64,000 bases of DNA, taken from positions 1 to 64,000 of the forward strand of contig JAGASS010000016.1 of the NCBI GenBank assembly GCA_017621655.1, read 5' to 3'. A model generated the notes under the pieces. The model had not been told where the DNA came from, did no database searches, and saw nothing but the letters and a program-made list of their open reading frames with translations. Both the position numbers and the translations under genes were made by a program. Shown here piece by piece: positions 28,357 to 40,001 of the stretch. Position 1 is the stretch's first letter. Each line of letters begins with the position of its first letter. Origin of the DNA: Clostridia bacterium (GTDB lineage: Bacteria; Bacillota; Clostridia; Oscillospirales; CAG-272).

Positions 28357-29202
28357 TTAGGTTTTTGCAGGTTTTTTCAGCTTTTTTATCCAAGAAATGA
28401 CAGAAGCAATGATAAACATTATAAGCTCAACGCAGACGACGCTCGCACCGGCAGGAGTTGAGAGAAAATAAGAACCGATAAGTCCGACGGTAAATCCAAG
28501 TACCGGAAGCAGAGCAGAAAGAATAACGACGCCCTTAAAGCTTTTCATCAACCTCATAGCCGTCATAGGCGGAAATACGATGAGCGCGGAAATGAGAAGC
28601 GTTCCCATAAAGCGCATACCGATAACGATAGTAACGGCTGAAAGAAGCGCGAGGACGGTATCGTAAAGGCGAACCTTAACGCCCGTCGCCTTTGCGAAGC
28701 TCGGATCGAAGGTGACGGAGAAAATTCGGTTGTAAACGAGGCAGTATATCGGAATAACGATTGCCGCAAGCGCGATAGACCAGATAAGATCACTTTCCGA
28801 TAGCGCGAGAATCGAGCCGAACATATAACCGTTAAGATCAATGTTCGCGCCCGGAGAAAGGGAAGCGGCAACCGTACCGATGGCGAGCGCGCCCGTCGAA
28901 ATAATAGCAGTAAGCGCGTCACCCTTCATCTTGCCCTTTTCATTCAGACGTAAAAGCCCGAATGCAGAAAGCCCAACCGTCGGTACGGTCAAAGCCATAG
29001 GTGCTATCGACATTGCAGATCCGATAGCAAGAGAGGCGAACGCGACGTGCGAAAGTCCGTCACCGATCATCGAATACCTTTTTAGCACGAGGCAAACGCC
29101 GAGAAGCGCCGCACATAAGGAGATAAGTATTCCGCACACAAGCGCATAGACCATAGAGTCGAGCGAGAACATAAGCCGAAGCTCGTTTATAAAAGCAGTC
29201 AT
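28357..29202 (-). CDS. metal ABC transporter permease (ABC-3 family)
   Basis: ZnuB/MntB-type permease of a divalent metal importer. 281 residues with about eight hydrophobic helices; the ABC-3 family marks are the G-x-x-L-S-H-V-A-F-A region (S-x-G-D-G-L-S-H) near residue 45 and the G-T-L-L-I-S-A-L-I-V-F-P segment. Overlaps the ATPase gene by four bases. No substrate-binding lipoprotein gene is adjacent, which is unusual; it may be encoded elsewhere. Metal not decided by sequence; the Fur-like box upstream points to iron or manganese rather than zinc. Confidence 0.88.
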   Translation of the reverse strand: MTAFINELRLMFSLDSMVYALVCGILISLCAALLGVCLVLKRYSMIGDGLSHVAFASLAIGSAMSIAPMALTVPTVGLSAFGLLRLNEKGKMKGDALTAIISTGALAIGTVAASLSPGANIDLNGYMFGSILALSESDLIWSIALAAIVIPIYCLVYNRIFSVTFDPSFAKATGVKVRLYDTVLALLSAVTIVIGMRFMGTLLISALIVFPPMTAMRLMKSFKGVVILSALLPVLGFTVGLIGSYFLSTPAGASVVCVELIMFIIASVISWIKKLKKPAKT

Positions 29203-29888
29203 ATCTTACAGCCCCCCTCGTGATCGTGCTCGTGCGGCTTTGCATCGGTATAGGAATAGCCGTCGTTACGGAGAATTAGAAGCTTGTCCGCAACGGCAAG
29301 AGCGCAGTGAATATCGTGAGAAACCATTATGACGGTTATGCCCTCGTCCTTAAGACGGTGAATTATCTTGTAAAACTCGGATGTCGCCGTCGGATCGAGA
29401 CCTGCTACCGGCTCGTCAAGAAGTATAAGCTGTGTAGCCGCGCAAAGTGCACGTGCAAGCAGAACTCTTTGCTGCTGACCGCCCGAAAGCTCCGCAAAGC
29501 TTTTGTCTTTAAGGCGCAAAATATCAAGAAGCTCAAGCTTTGCCATCGCTTCTTCCTTGTCTTTTTTTGTGTAAAACGGAAAACGCTTACCGCTTGTCAG
29601 CTTGCCCGAAAGGACAACTTCCCAGACCGACGCAGGAAAATCGCTCTGCGCGTCGCTTCTCTGCGGCAGATACCCGATTCCGTGCTTCTTTTCGCCGTTA
29701 AAAAATACGATCTCGCCGCGAGAGGCATCCTTTAACCCGAGAAGCGCCTTGATAAGCGTACTTTTTCCCGTTCCGTTTTCACCTGCAATACAGAGGCATT
29801 TTCCGTTTTCAAGCGAAAAGGAAAGCCCCTCGATGACCGATGCGCTTCCGTATGAGAGCCATAGGTCCTTACATTCAATTGCCGTCAT
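29199..29888 (-). CDS. metal ABC transporter ATP-binding protein
   Basis: ATPase partner of the permease that follows. 229 residues, Walker A G-E-N-G-T-G-K-S-T, Q-loop Y-L-P-Q-R, signature L-S-G-G-Q-Q-Q-R-V, Walker B L-I-L-L-D-E-P and H-loop V-S-H-D. The Y-L-P-Q-R-S-D segment and the His-rich C-terminal end (H-E-H-D-H-E-G-G) fit zinc/manganese/iron ABC systems. ATG preceded by GAGGT. First gene of the operon and directly behind the Fur-like box. Confidence 0.9.
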   Translation of the reverse strand: MTAIECKDLWLSYGSASVIEGLSFSLENGKCLCIAGENGTGKSTLIKALLGLKDASRGEIVFFNGEKKHGIGYLPQRSDAQSDFPASVWEVVLSGKLTSGKRFPFYTKKDKEEAMAKLELLDILRLKDKSFAELSGGQQQRVLLARALCAATQLILLDEPVAGLDPTATSEFYKIIHRLKDEGITVIMVSHDIHCALAVADKLLILRNDGYSYTDAKPHEHDHEGGCKI

Positions 29889-29901
29889 TCTGACCTCGAT
29901 T

Positions 29902-29916
29902 TGAAAATGATTATCA
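29902..29916 (-). promoter_or_regulatory. Fur-like operator
   Basis: Minus strand TGATAATCATTTTCA matches the 7-1-7 Fur-box TGATAATnATTATCA at all but one position. It lies 8 bases after the -10, over the expected transcription start, a classic repression site. Confidence 0.72.
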
Positions 29917-29923
29917 ATTTCAT

Positions 29924-29952
29924 ATTATACCATCATAAAGCGATTAAATCAA
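29924..29952 (-). promoter_or_regulatory. promoter of the metal ABC operon
   Basis: TTGATT and TATAAT with 17-base spacer on the minus strand; the Fur-like box follows at once. Confidence 0.65.
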
Positions 29953-30003
29953 TAGTATACAACTAAAAAAGAGCAAGTAAATTTAACTTTGTTGAAAAAA
30001 ACA

Positions 30004-30032
30004 TTGAAAAAAGAGGAATAATGTGTTATACT
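30004..30032 (+). promoter_or_regulatory. typA promoter
   Basis: TTGAAA and TATACT with 17-base spacer, about 37 bases upstream of the preferred TTG start. Confidence 0.6.
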
Positions 30033-30068
30033 TAACTGTTAAATTTAATGATAAGGAATGTGAATGTT

Positions 30069-31898
30069 TTGGTAAGAAACGATTTAAGAAACATAGCGAT
30101 CATAGCCCACGTTGACCACGGAAAGACGACTCTCGTCGACCAGATGCTCAAGCAGGGCGGTGTATACCGTGAAAATCAGGCGACGGAAGAGCGAGTAATG
30201 GACTCTAACGCCCTTGAAAAGGAAAGAGGAATTACAATCCTCGCAAAGAACACGGCGGTACACTATAAGGACGTAAAGATCAATATTATAGACACCCCCG
30301 GACACGCAGACTTCTCGGGCGAGGTCGAGCGAATTCTCAAGATGGTTAACGGAGTTATTCTCCTTGTTGACGCCGCAGAGGGACCGATGCCGCAGACGCG
30401 TTTCGTGCTTCAGAAGGCGCTCGAGCTTAACCATAGAGTTATCGTCGTTGTAAATAAGATAGATAAGCCCGACGCACGTATCGAAGAGGTAGAGGACGAG
30501 GTCCTCGAGCTTCTTATGGACCTCGACGCGACCGACGATCAGCTTGATTCCCCGATGCTTTTCTGTTCGGGCAGAGCAGGTACTGCGTCGTTCACTCCCT
30601 ATGAGCCGGGCGTTGACCTTCAGCCGCTTTTTGATACCATTCTCGAATATATTCCTGCTCCCGAGGGAGACGAAAACGGCGAGCTTCAGCTTCTCGTTTC
30701 TTCTATCGACTATAACGAGTACGTCGGAAGAATGGGAATCGGACGAATCGAGCGCGGATCTGTCAAGGTCAATCAGGAAGCTCTTATATGCAACTACCAC
30801 ACGGGCGCAAACCCCGTAAGAACGAGGATCGTCTCGCTTCAGACCTTCGACGGTCTCGGCAGAAGAACGGTTGAAAGTGCAAACGTAGGCGATATCGTCT
30901 GCTTCTCGGGCGCAGAAAATATCACGATCGGTGACACGATAACGTCAATAACTGCCCCCGAGCCGCTTCCTTTCGTTAAGATAAGTGAGCCGACGATCGA
31001 AATGACCTTCGCAGTAAACGACAGCCCGTTTGCAGGACGCGAGGGTAAGTTCGTTACTACAAGACAGATCAGAGAACGCCTTTACCGCGAGCTTCTTAAG
31101 GACGTTTCGCTCCGCGTTGAGGACGGCGAAACGACCGATAGCTTCAAGGTAGCAGGACGAGGAGAGATGCATCTCTCGATACTCGTTGAGACTATGAGAC
31201 GTGAGGGCTACGAGCTTTCGCTGTCGACTCCTCGCGTACTTTATAAGGATATAGACGGCGTAAAGAACGAGCCGTACGAGACCGTGCTTATCGACGTTCC
31301 CGAAATGTATATGGGCTCGGTTATCGAAAAACTCAATATGCGTAAGGGTGAGCTTCTTGAAATGGGAAGCCGCGGAAGCCGTATGGAGCTTCACTATCTT
31401 ATCCCCTCGCGCTGTCTCTTTGGATACAGAAGCGAATTTCTCACTGCAACTCGCGGAGAGGGAATTATGAATACCGTTTTCGAGGGATACCACCCATATA
31501 AGGGCGATATGCCGTCGCGTCAGACAGGTTCGCTTGTCGCGTCCGAAAAGGGAATTACTACCTCTTACGGTCTGTTTAACTCGCAGGAGCGCGGACAGCT
31601 TTTCGTCGGTGTTCAGACAGAGGTATACGAGGGAATGATCGTCGGAGAAAACCCGAAGCAGGGCGATATCGAGATCAACCCCTGTAAGACGAAGCAGCTC
31701 ACCGCGATCCGTTCAAAGGGCGCGGACGAAAAGCTTATTCTTACCCCCCATAAGACGATGTCGCTTGAGGAAGCGATCGAGTTTATCGCTGACGACGAGC
31801 TTATTGAGGTAACTCCTAAGGGACTTCGTCTCCGTAAGGTAATTCTTGATACCCCGACTCGTAAGAAGGCACAGGCGGCAAAGAAAAAACAGCAGTAA
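30069..31898 (+). CDS. typA: translational GTPase TypA/BipA
   Basis: Ribosome-binding GTPase needed for 50S assembly and growth at low temperature or under stress. About 609 residues; G1 [10 protein letters not shown]2 R-G-I-T-I, G3 D-T-P-G-H-A-D-F, G4 N-K-I-D, followed by EF-G-like domains and the BipA-specific C-terminal domain with G-R-G-E-M-H-L and the G-S-R-G-S-R-M-E segment. I prefer TTG at 30069 (M-V-R-N-D-L-R-N, aligning with known TypA N-termini), 11 bases after AAGGA; an ATG 21 bases upstream has no ribosome-binding site. Followed by a DUF2809 gene 20 bases on. Confidence 0.95.
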   Translation: MVRNDLRNIAIIAHVDHGKTTLVDQMLKQGGVYRENQATEERVMDSNALEKERGITILAKNTAVHYKDVKINIIDTPGHADFSGEVERILKMVNGVILLVDAAEGPMPQTRFVLQKALELNHRVIVVVNKIDKPDARIEEVEDEVLELLMDLDATDDQLDSPMLFCSGRAGTASFTPYEPGVDLQPLFDTILEYIPAPEGDENGELQLLVSSIDYNEYVGRMGIGRIERGSVKVNQEALICNYHTGANPVRTRIVSLQTFDGLGRRTVESANVGDIVCFSGAENITIGDTITSITAPEPLPFVKISEPTIEMTFAVNDSPFAGREGKFVTTRQIRERLYRELLKDVSLRVEDGETTDSFKVAGRGEMHLSILVETMRREGYELSLSTPRVLYKDIDGVKNEPYETVLIDVPEMYMGSVIEKLNMRKGELLEMGSRGSRMELHYLIPSRCLFGYRSEFLTATRGEGIMNTVFEGYHPYKGDMPSRQTGSLVASEKGITTSYGLFNSQERGQLFVGVQTEVYEGMIVGENPKQGDIEINPCKTKQLTAIRSKGADEKLILTPHKTMSLEEAIEFIADDELIEVTPKGLRLRKVILDTPTRKKAQAAKKKQQ

Positions 31899-31918
31899 TT
31901 TGCTGAAAAGAGGTAAAG

Positions 31919-32299
31919 ATGAAGCATAAAAAGCTGCGTGCAGCGTACCTAATAGCGTTTCTTGTCTTACTGTTTACAGAGATATTGATAGGCGCATTCG
32001 TACACGACGCATTCGTTCGTCCGTACGTCGGCGACGTCCTCGTCGTTATACTGATATATTGTCTTATCAGAATAGTTAAACCGACGGGAATAAAGCTCAT
32101 GCCGCTTTACGTTTTCATCTTTGCACTCTTGGTCGAGCTTCTCCAACTCGTAAAAATCGTTGACCGGCTCGGAATACCGCGCGATTCGATAGTAGCAATT
32201 ATGGTCGGAACGTCGTTTTCGTTCATTGATATAATCTGCTACGCAGTCGGCTGCGGGATTACCTATGTAACTGAATTAATAATAAAAAAGCGCCCGTGA
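31919..32299 (+). CDS. DUF2809 membrane protein
   Basis: 126-residue membrane protein of the DUF2809 family, function unknown. Four predicted helices and the family's R-P-Y-V-G-D-V-L-V-V motif near residue 35 and the V-E-L-L-Q-L segment near residue 80. AAGAGG precedes the ATG. Placed 20 bases after typA and ending at a shared terminator, so probably cotranscribed. Confidence 0.8.
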   Translation: MKHKKLRAAYLIAFLVLLFTEILIGAFVHDAFVRPYVGDVLVVILIYCLIRIVKPTGIKLMPLYVFIFALLVELLQLVKIVDRLGIPRDSIVAIMVGTSFSFIDIICYAVGCGITYVTELIIKKRP

Positions 32300-32312
32300 G
32301 GGCGCTTTTTTG
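32284..32312 (+). terminator. typA-DUF2809 terminator
   Basis: Twelve-base-pair stem AAAAAAGCGCCC/GGGCGCTTTTTT with a GTGA loop; the stem begins inside the last codons of the DUF2809 gene. Confidence 0.92.
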
Positions 32313-32314
32313 CT

Positions 32315-32447
32315 TGCCTTCCCCTCAGGGGAAGGTGGCAACCGCCCGCTGTCATCCTGAGCGCAGTCGAAGGATCTCGGGCGGTTGTCGGATGAGGTGT
32401 AGGTTGCGTAGCAACCGTTATACCTTCTCCCCCAGCAGAAGGTATAA
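32315..32447. repeat. multi-hairpin intergenic repeat element, nested
   Basis: No ORF. The stretch is a chain of inverted repeats: CCTTCCCC/GGGGAAGG (32317-32335), CAACCGCCCG/CGGGCGGTTG (32339-32387), GGTTGC/GCAACC (32402-32416) and TATACCTTCT/AGAAGGTATA (32419-32446). Inside the second stem's loop lies a separate unit, GTCATCCTGAGCGCAGTCGA and following bases, of a kind often repeated in gut Firmicutes genomes. The two ends resemble each other, like a small non-autonomous palindromic element with an insert. Confidence 0.7.
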
Positions 32448-32462
32448 AAGAAAATTCCGCTA

Positions 32463-32491
32463 TTGACAAAACTTCTTCATCGTGATAAAAT
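32463..32491 (+). promoter_or_regulatory. promoter of structured RNA copy 1
   Basis: TTGACA, 17 bases, TAAAAT; the RNA closing stem begins 8 bases after the -10, at the expected transcription start. Confidence 0.85.
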
Positions 32492-32496
32492 GAAAA

Positions 32497-32656
32497 TGCC
32501 AAACAAACTGAATAAACGTCACTATAAGTGTGTATTTTTATTTTTGTAAAAATGCACGCTCATTTCTGCATACTTGTAGTGATGTTGGAAGTTTGTTTGG
32601 CGACAATTGGAGCTGTGCATTTTTAGTGCGTCAGCTTCGGTTGGCGCACTTTTTAT
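32497..32656 (+). ncRNA. structured RNA, copy 1 (long hairpin plus UUCG terminator)
   Basis: About 160 bases. A long-range closing stem CCAAACAAAC (32499-32508) pairs with GTTTGTTTGG (32591-32600) and encloses a rod with CACTA/TAGTG and inner pairs. A linker with CAATTGGAGC and GTGC follows, then an 11-base-pair terminator hairpin with UUCG loop (32625-32650) and TTTTTATT. Promoter -10, start, stem and terminator lie directly next to each other, so this is a discrete transcript rather than plain leader sequence. A second copy with the same ends is at 41157-41365. The downstream collagen-like gene starts 20 bases after the terminator and could be expressed by read-through. Confidence 0.78.
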
Positions 32657-32675
32657 TATTTGGAGGTAAATTAGA

Positions 32676-36079
<3,404 letters not shown>

Positions 36080-36123
36080 TGGCTCTTAATTATAGATATT
36101 AACACTCTACAAGGAGAAAATAT

Positions 36124-36759
36124 ATGTGTATATTAAAACCGTTATCTACAAATGATTTTAGAAAAAAGAATGATCCTCCGCTACCGACGAACGACAAATA
36201 TTATCAGCGTGACAAGGATGTTCTTAAATATCTTTTCGCTACAATGCCATATAACACAAAAGCTGAAGAGGTTTTTATCAAGGTAGTTATCATTGACTTT
36301 ATTTATTCTACGCAGCTAAAACAGCTTATCGGCGGTGCAGGAGTTCACGAATTGGTTGACCTTATTTTAAGTTTGAATTTTGATGCCCGTGTGAAAAAAG
36401 GAGATCCAGCGCTCGTTACGGATATTGCAAATAATAACGGCGGTGTAAATCTGTTTTCATTCGCAAGTAAATATTGCGCATTGCATAGTATTTATGTACA
36501 TAAGAAAGATGATTACAGTATTTACGACAGTGCTGTTGCAAGATTGTTCCCGAAATATACTGCAGAATATCATAAAAACGATCCCCGAATAACACAGATC
36601 ACCGCGACACAGGTTGAATGCTGGCGTCAAAATAGAGATTATAAGTCATTTAATGATGCCATCGGAACTTTTTTGGACAGTATAGGTATTGACGAGAATA
36701 CATATTCCTGGCGAAGAAGTGATTTTGATAGAATCGTTTGGGAGCAACGAAATAATTAA
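36124..36759 (+). CDS. hypothetical protein
   Basis: 211 residues, mostly helical, no signal peptide or membrane helix. Not assigned to a family; a F-A-S-K-Y-C-A-L-H ... Y-S-I-Y-D-S-A-V stretch (about 115-140) resembles a pattern I have seen in small proteins of phage/defence islands, but I cannot name it. AAGGAG precedes the ATG. It is visibly more AT-rich than the housekeeping genes around it and starts 44 bases after the collagen-like gene, so the two may have arrived together and share a transcript. Confidence 0.6.
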   Translation: MCILKPLSTNDFRKKNDPPLPTNDKYYQRDKDVLKYLFATMPYNTKAEEVFIKVVIIDFIYSTQLKQLIGGAGVHELVDLILSLNFDARVKKGDPALVTDIANNNGGVNLFSFASKYCALHSIYVHKKDDYSIYDSAVARLFPKYTAEYHKNDPRITQITATQVECWRQNRDYKSFNDAIGTFLDSIGIDENTYSWRRSDFDRIVWEQRNN

Positions 36760-36812
36760 GGTCGCCTGTCCTTAATTATCTGATAATTCTATTTTGGCAA
36801 ATTTGAATAACA

Positions 36813-36845
36813 AAAAAGCAAGAACGGATTTCCGTTCTTGCTTTT
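36813..36845. terminator. terminator between convergent genes
   Basis: Fifteen-base-pair stem AAAAGCAAGAACGGA/TCCGTTCTTGCTTTT; serves trpS on the minus strand (TTTTTTGTTATT) and the hypothetical gene on the plus strand. Confidence 0.9.
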
Positions 36846-36856
36846 CATTTTCTCTA

Positions 36857-37867
36857 TCACTTCGGCTGTGTAAATCCAACCTTGCGGTAAACCTTGGAGA
36901 GCGTCTTTCTTGCAAGATAAGAAGCTCTTGAGGAGCCGTCCTTCATTACGCCTTCAAGGTACGCTTTGTCGGCCATAAGACGGTCAAATTCCGTCTTAAC
37001 GGGAGCGAGCGCGTCAGCGACGGTCTCGCCGACTGCGAGCTTGAAGTGTCCGTAACCGAGTCCCTCGAATTCCTTTTCGATCTCGGCGTCGGTTTTGCCC
37101 GTAAACGCGGTGTAGATCGTCATAAGGTTATTTATGCCGTCCTTGCCCTCAGCGCGGCGAACGACGGTATCGGAGTCGGTGACTGCGCGCTTGAACTTTC
37201 TGATTATATCGTCTCTGTTATCGAGTATATAAACCGATGCGTTGGTGTTCGTATCCGACTTACTCATCTTCTTTTCCGGCTCTGCAAGTGACATTACCTT
37301 TGCGCCTGCCTTCGGGATAAATCCCTCGGGAATAGCGAAGGTCTCGCCGTATACCTGGTTAAATCTGTTCGCAATATCGCGCGTAAGCTCGATATGCTGC
37401 ATCTGGTCGATACCGACGGGAACGAGATTCGTCTGATAAAGCAGAATGTCCGATGCCATAAGAACAGGGTAGGTGAAAAGTCCTGCGTTGATGTTCGACG
37501 CGTACTTCTTGCTCTTATCCTTAAACTGCGTCATACGGTTAAGCTCACCGTGCATAGCATAGCAGTTGAGTACCCACGAAAGCTCAGCGTGAGCAGGAAC
37601 GTGGCTCTGCACGAAAAGGGTGTTCTTCTCGGGATCAAGTCCGCTTGCGATATAAAGCGCGAGCGTCTCGTAGGTACGGCGGCGAAGCTCGGCAGGGTCC
37701 TGACGGACGGTTATCGCGTGAAGGTCAACGACGCAGTAAATGCAGTCGTAGCTTTCTTCAAACTCTTTCCAATTCTTTATAGAACCGAGATAGTTGCCGA
37801 TAGTAAGCTTACCGCTCGGCTGAACTCCCGAAAATATTTTCTTTTTGATTACTTCATTGTTTTCCAT
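36857..37867 (-). CDS. trpS: tryptophan--tRNA ligase
   Basis: Charges tRNA-Trp. 336 residues, the normal bacterial size. Class I signatures: the HIGH-equivalent T-I-G-N-Y-L-G near residue 23 and K-M-S-K-S near residue 201, with S-G and G-V-D/G-I-D-Q-M-Q-H contacts for tryptophan between them. AAAGGAG precedes the ATG. No T-box or other leader is visible in the short upstream region; expression from an ordinary promoter. Confidence 0.97.
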   Translation of the reverse strand: MENNEVIKKKIFSGVQPSGKLTIGNYLGSIKNWKEFEESYDCIYCVVDLHAITVRQDPAELRRRTYETLALYIASGLDPEKNTLFVQSHVPAHAELSWVLNCYAMHGELNRMTQFKDKSKKYASNINAGLFTYPVLMASDILLYQTNLVPVGIDQMQHIELTRDIANRFNQVYGETFAIPEGFIPKAGAKVMSLAEPEKKMSKSDTNTNASVYILDNRDDIIRKFKRAVTDSDTVVRRAEGKDGINNLMTIYTAFTGKTDAEIEKEFEGLGYGHFKLAVGETVADALAPVKTEFDRLMADKAYLEGVMKDGSSRASYLARKTLSKVYRKVGFTQPK

Positions 37868-37897
37868 AAATACGGCTCCTTTACGTAGGAATACTCT

Positions 37898-37927
37898 ATT
37901 TTAACACAAAGACATACCGTTTTGCAA
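37898..37927 (-). promoter_or_regulatory. trpS promoter
   Basis: TTGCAA and TAAAAT with 18-base spacer, about 30 bases before the trpS start on the minus strand. Confidence 0.5.
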
Positions 37928-37977
37928 GTCCTAAACGCTTTTTTATCTTAAAAACACGATTTTTCTTTATATTTATC

Positions 37978-38006
37978 TTGAATGAAGGCAATTTTTGTGC
38001 TACAAT
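37978..38006 (+). promoter_or_regulatory. promoter of the two-gene unknown operon
   Basis: TTGAAT and TACAAT with 17-base spacer, about 31 bases before the start codon. Confidence 0.6.
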
Positions 38007-38037
38007 AATATAAATAATTCAATTTAAGGAACGTAAA

Positions 38038-38688
38038 ATGAAAAAACCTTTTGATCCCGTTGAGGATTCTGTCACGCCGAAGTCGCTTAAAACACTCGGA
38101 CTTATAATAAAAGTAACGCTTGTGGTCGGGCTAATTATTTCGCTCGGCTGGCTTACGTTGCGCGCGTGTCTGCAGGACGGCACGGGTAAGATGAAGAAGT
38201 ATATCTGGACCGAAGCAGCCATCGAGCAAAAAGAAAACGGAACTCTGACGGTAAACCGCCTTACCGAGTATAACGATCCCGATCTGAGCCGCCTTTTCTA
38301 TATAGGAAGGATATATCATACCGAAGAGATCGGTCAGCTTCAGTTTATGCTTCGATACAACGTGCTCAGCCGCGAGTATGAAGATTATGCAAGCGGCGAA
38401 GGAAAATTCGTTTTCGAGCTTGTAACGGAAGCCGACGGAGAAGTGAAGGGCAGATATACTAAGTACTGCTACGTTACCGATAAAGCTATGATGTACCGAT
38501 ATTACAGGATCGCGTTTGATAACGTTGACCTTGAGGGCGTCGACGGCGCGCAGGTAATTATATACTATGAATACGGCGAAAAGCATGAGATAGGCAGATG
38601 TATCGTTTACGATAAGGATGCCGCGAGAGAAGCTTTCAAGCCGTCGTCAAGTAAAAAGCCAACGGCAGGACTTAAATACGAGGGATAA
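38038..38688 (+). CDS. hypothetical membrane-anchored protein
   Basis: 216 residues: a cytoplasmic start of about 22 residues, one membrane helix (about 23-44, L-G-L-I-I-K-V-T-L-V-V-G-L-I-I-S), then an extracellular domain of about 165 residues rich in beta-type patterning and tyrosine, ending in a lysine-rich tail. No family recognised. AAGGA precedes the ATG. Followed after 3 bases by the Cys-rich gene, so the two form an operon. Confidence 0.65.
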   Translation: MKKPFDPVEDSVTPKSLKTLGLIIKVTLVVGLIISLGWLTLRACLQDGTGKMKKYIWTEAAIEQKENGTLTVNRLTEYNDPDLSRLFYIGRIYHTEEIGQLQFMLRYNVLSREYEDYASGEGKFVFELVTEADGEVKGRYTKYCYVTDKAMMYRYYRIAFDNVDLEGVDGAQVIIYYEYGEKHEIGRCIVYDKDAAREAFKPSSSKKPTAGLKYEG

Positions 38689-38691
38689 TTT

Positions 38692-39378
38692 ATGATACTC
38701 AATTCAAAGGAAACTACAATAGCATACCGTTGTCCGACCTGCGGAAAGTTTATTTTCGGCATCGTTGGAATATTTACGCTATCAGGCGACCTTATAAAGC
38801 TGAAATGCGACTGCGGCGGCTCGGAGCTTAAGATAACTTATACGGGCGACGATAAGCTCCGCATAACGGTTCCGTGCCTTTTCTGTCCGAATCCGCATAG
38901 CTATCTTCTGACCTCGGGCGCGTTTTTTGACCGCGAGATCCTTGCGCTGAACTGCACCTATTCGGGGCTTGACACCTGCTTTATAGGCGAAAAGGATAAG
39001 GTAATTGAAGCCGCAAAGGAATCGGATTTTCACCTTATTGAGCTTCTCGAGGAAGCGGGATTTGACGACCTTGAGGCGTTTATGAAGGGTAAAAATTCCG
39101 TTGACGGCGAGGATAACGTCGACGAGGAATACCGCCTTGATTACGCGCAGATCGAGGACGTCGTGCGCTTCATGCTCGCAGAGCTTCGCGAGGACGGCGA
39201 TATAAAGTGCGGCTGTGAGGACGGCGAGCCGGAATGTGACTTCGAGTTCAAGGGAGATTGCGTGCATATATTCTGCCGTAAATGCGGATACGAGAAGTTT
39301 ATTCCTATGTCAAGCACACTTGCGGCAAACGCATTTCTTCATACCGATATTCTTGAACTCGAAAAAGGTCAAAAATGA
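38692..39378 (+). CDS. hypothetical protein with several zinc-type CxxC knuckles
   Basis: 228-residue cytoplasmic protein, family not recognised. It has a N-terminal C-P-T-C-G knuckle (residue 14), C-D-C-G-G, C-L-F-C-P-N-P-H-S, then an acidic helical middle (E-E-A-G-F-D-D-L-E-A-F), and two late Cys sites (C-G-C-E-D ... C and C-R-K-C-G-Y-E-K-F). This looks like two zinc ribbons around a helical core. Possibly an anti-sigma-like or nucleic-acid-binding protein, but nothing in the sequence decides this. Second gene of the operon; mscL follows from its own promoter. Confidence 0.65.
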   Translation: MILNSKETTIAYRCPTCGKFIFGIVGIFTLSGDLIKLKCDCGGSELKITYTGDDKLRITVPCLFCPNPHSYLLTSGAFFDREILALNCTYSGLDTCFIGEKDKVIEAAKESDFHLIELLEEAGFDDLEAFMKGKNSVDGEDNVDEEYRLDYAQIEDVVRFMLAELREDGDIKCGCEDGEPECDFEFKGDCVHIFCRKCGYEKFIPMSSTLAANAFLHTDILELEKGQK

Positions 39379-39398
39379 CGTATTTGAGCCGTTTTGTA

Positions 39399-39428
39399 TT
39401 GACAAACAGGTAACGGCTGAGATATAAT
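39399..39428 (+). promoter_or_regulatory. mscL promoter
   Basis: TTGACA and TATAAT with 18-base spacer, 37 bases before the start. Confidence 0.75.
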
Positions 39429-39465
39429 AAATTCATGAAAAAACAAATTTTTGGAGGACACTATA

Positions 39466-39987
39466 ATGAAATTGGTAAAAGAATTTAAAAAGTTTATTTC
39501 CAAGGGTAACGTAATTGACATGGCAGTCGGTGTTGTCATCGGCGGCTCGTTCGGTAAGATCGTAACAGGTCTTGTTAATTACATAATCAATCCGTTTGTA
39601 GGTATTTTCGTAAAGCAGGGAAGTCTTGACTCTCTTAAGACTGTTATCCATAAGGCAACGTACGTTGTCGACGAAGCAACAGGTCTTGCTACCGATACCG
39701 TAGCAACTCCCGAGGTGGCTATCCTTTGGGGAACTTGGCTCCAGACGATAATCGACTTCCTTATCACAGCGATCTGCATCTTCATAGTTATCACTGTCAT
39801 CTCCCGCGGCAGAGCACGCCTTGAGGCGAAGAAGCTCGCTGAGGAAGCCGCAAAGAAGGCGGAAGCAGACGCAAAGGCGAAGGAAGCAGCAGACGTACTT
39901 GCCGCAAAGCAGGCACAGCTTGACGCAAGCGTTCTTCAGCAGGAGGCGCTCCTTGCTGAGATCCGCGACCTTCTCAAGAACAAGTAA
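39466..39987 (+). CDS. mscL: large-conductance mechanosensitive channel MscL, copy 1
   Basis: Homopentameric pore that opens under membrane tension to release solutes on osmotic downshock. 173 residues. N-terminal amphipathic helix K-E-F-K-K-F-I-S-K-G-N-V-I-D-M-A-V-G-V, first helix with the gate glycines, a periplasmic loop, the second helix (about 85-110) and an unusually long charged, alanine/glutamate-rich coiled-coil tail (about 115-173). Start ATG at 39466, 8 bases after GGAGG. A second copy lies at 62844-63464. Confidence 0.95.
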   Translation: MKLVKEFKKFISKGNVIDMAVGVVIGGSFGKIVTGLVNYIINPFVGIFVKQGSLDSLKTVIHKATYVVDEATGLATDTVATPEVAILWGTWLQTIIDFLITAICIFIVITVISRGRARLEAKKLAEEAAKKAEADAKAKEAADVLAAKQAQLDASVLQQEALLAEIRDLLKNK

Positions 39988-40001
39988 TAAAGGACGCAGA
40001 T

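Noticed and set aside
32497-32656. Retron msr/msd or CRISPR tracrRNA as identity of the structured RNA
   Set aside because: No reverse transcriptase, Cas gene or repeat array is present in the window; the layout is a simple rod with terminator.
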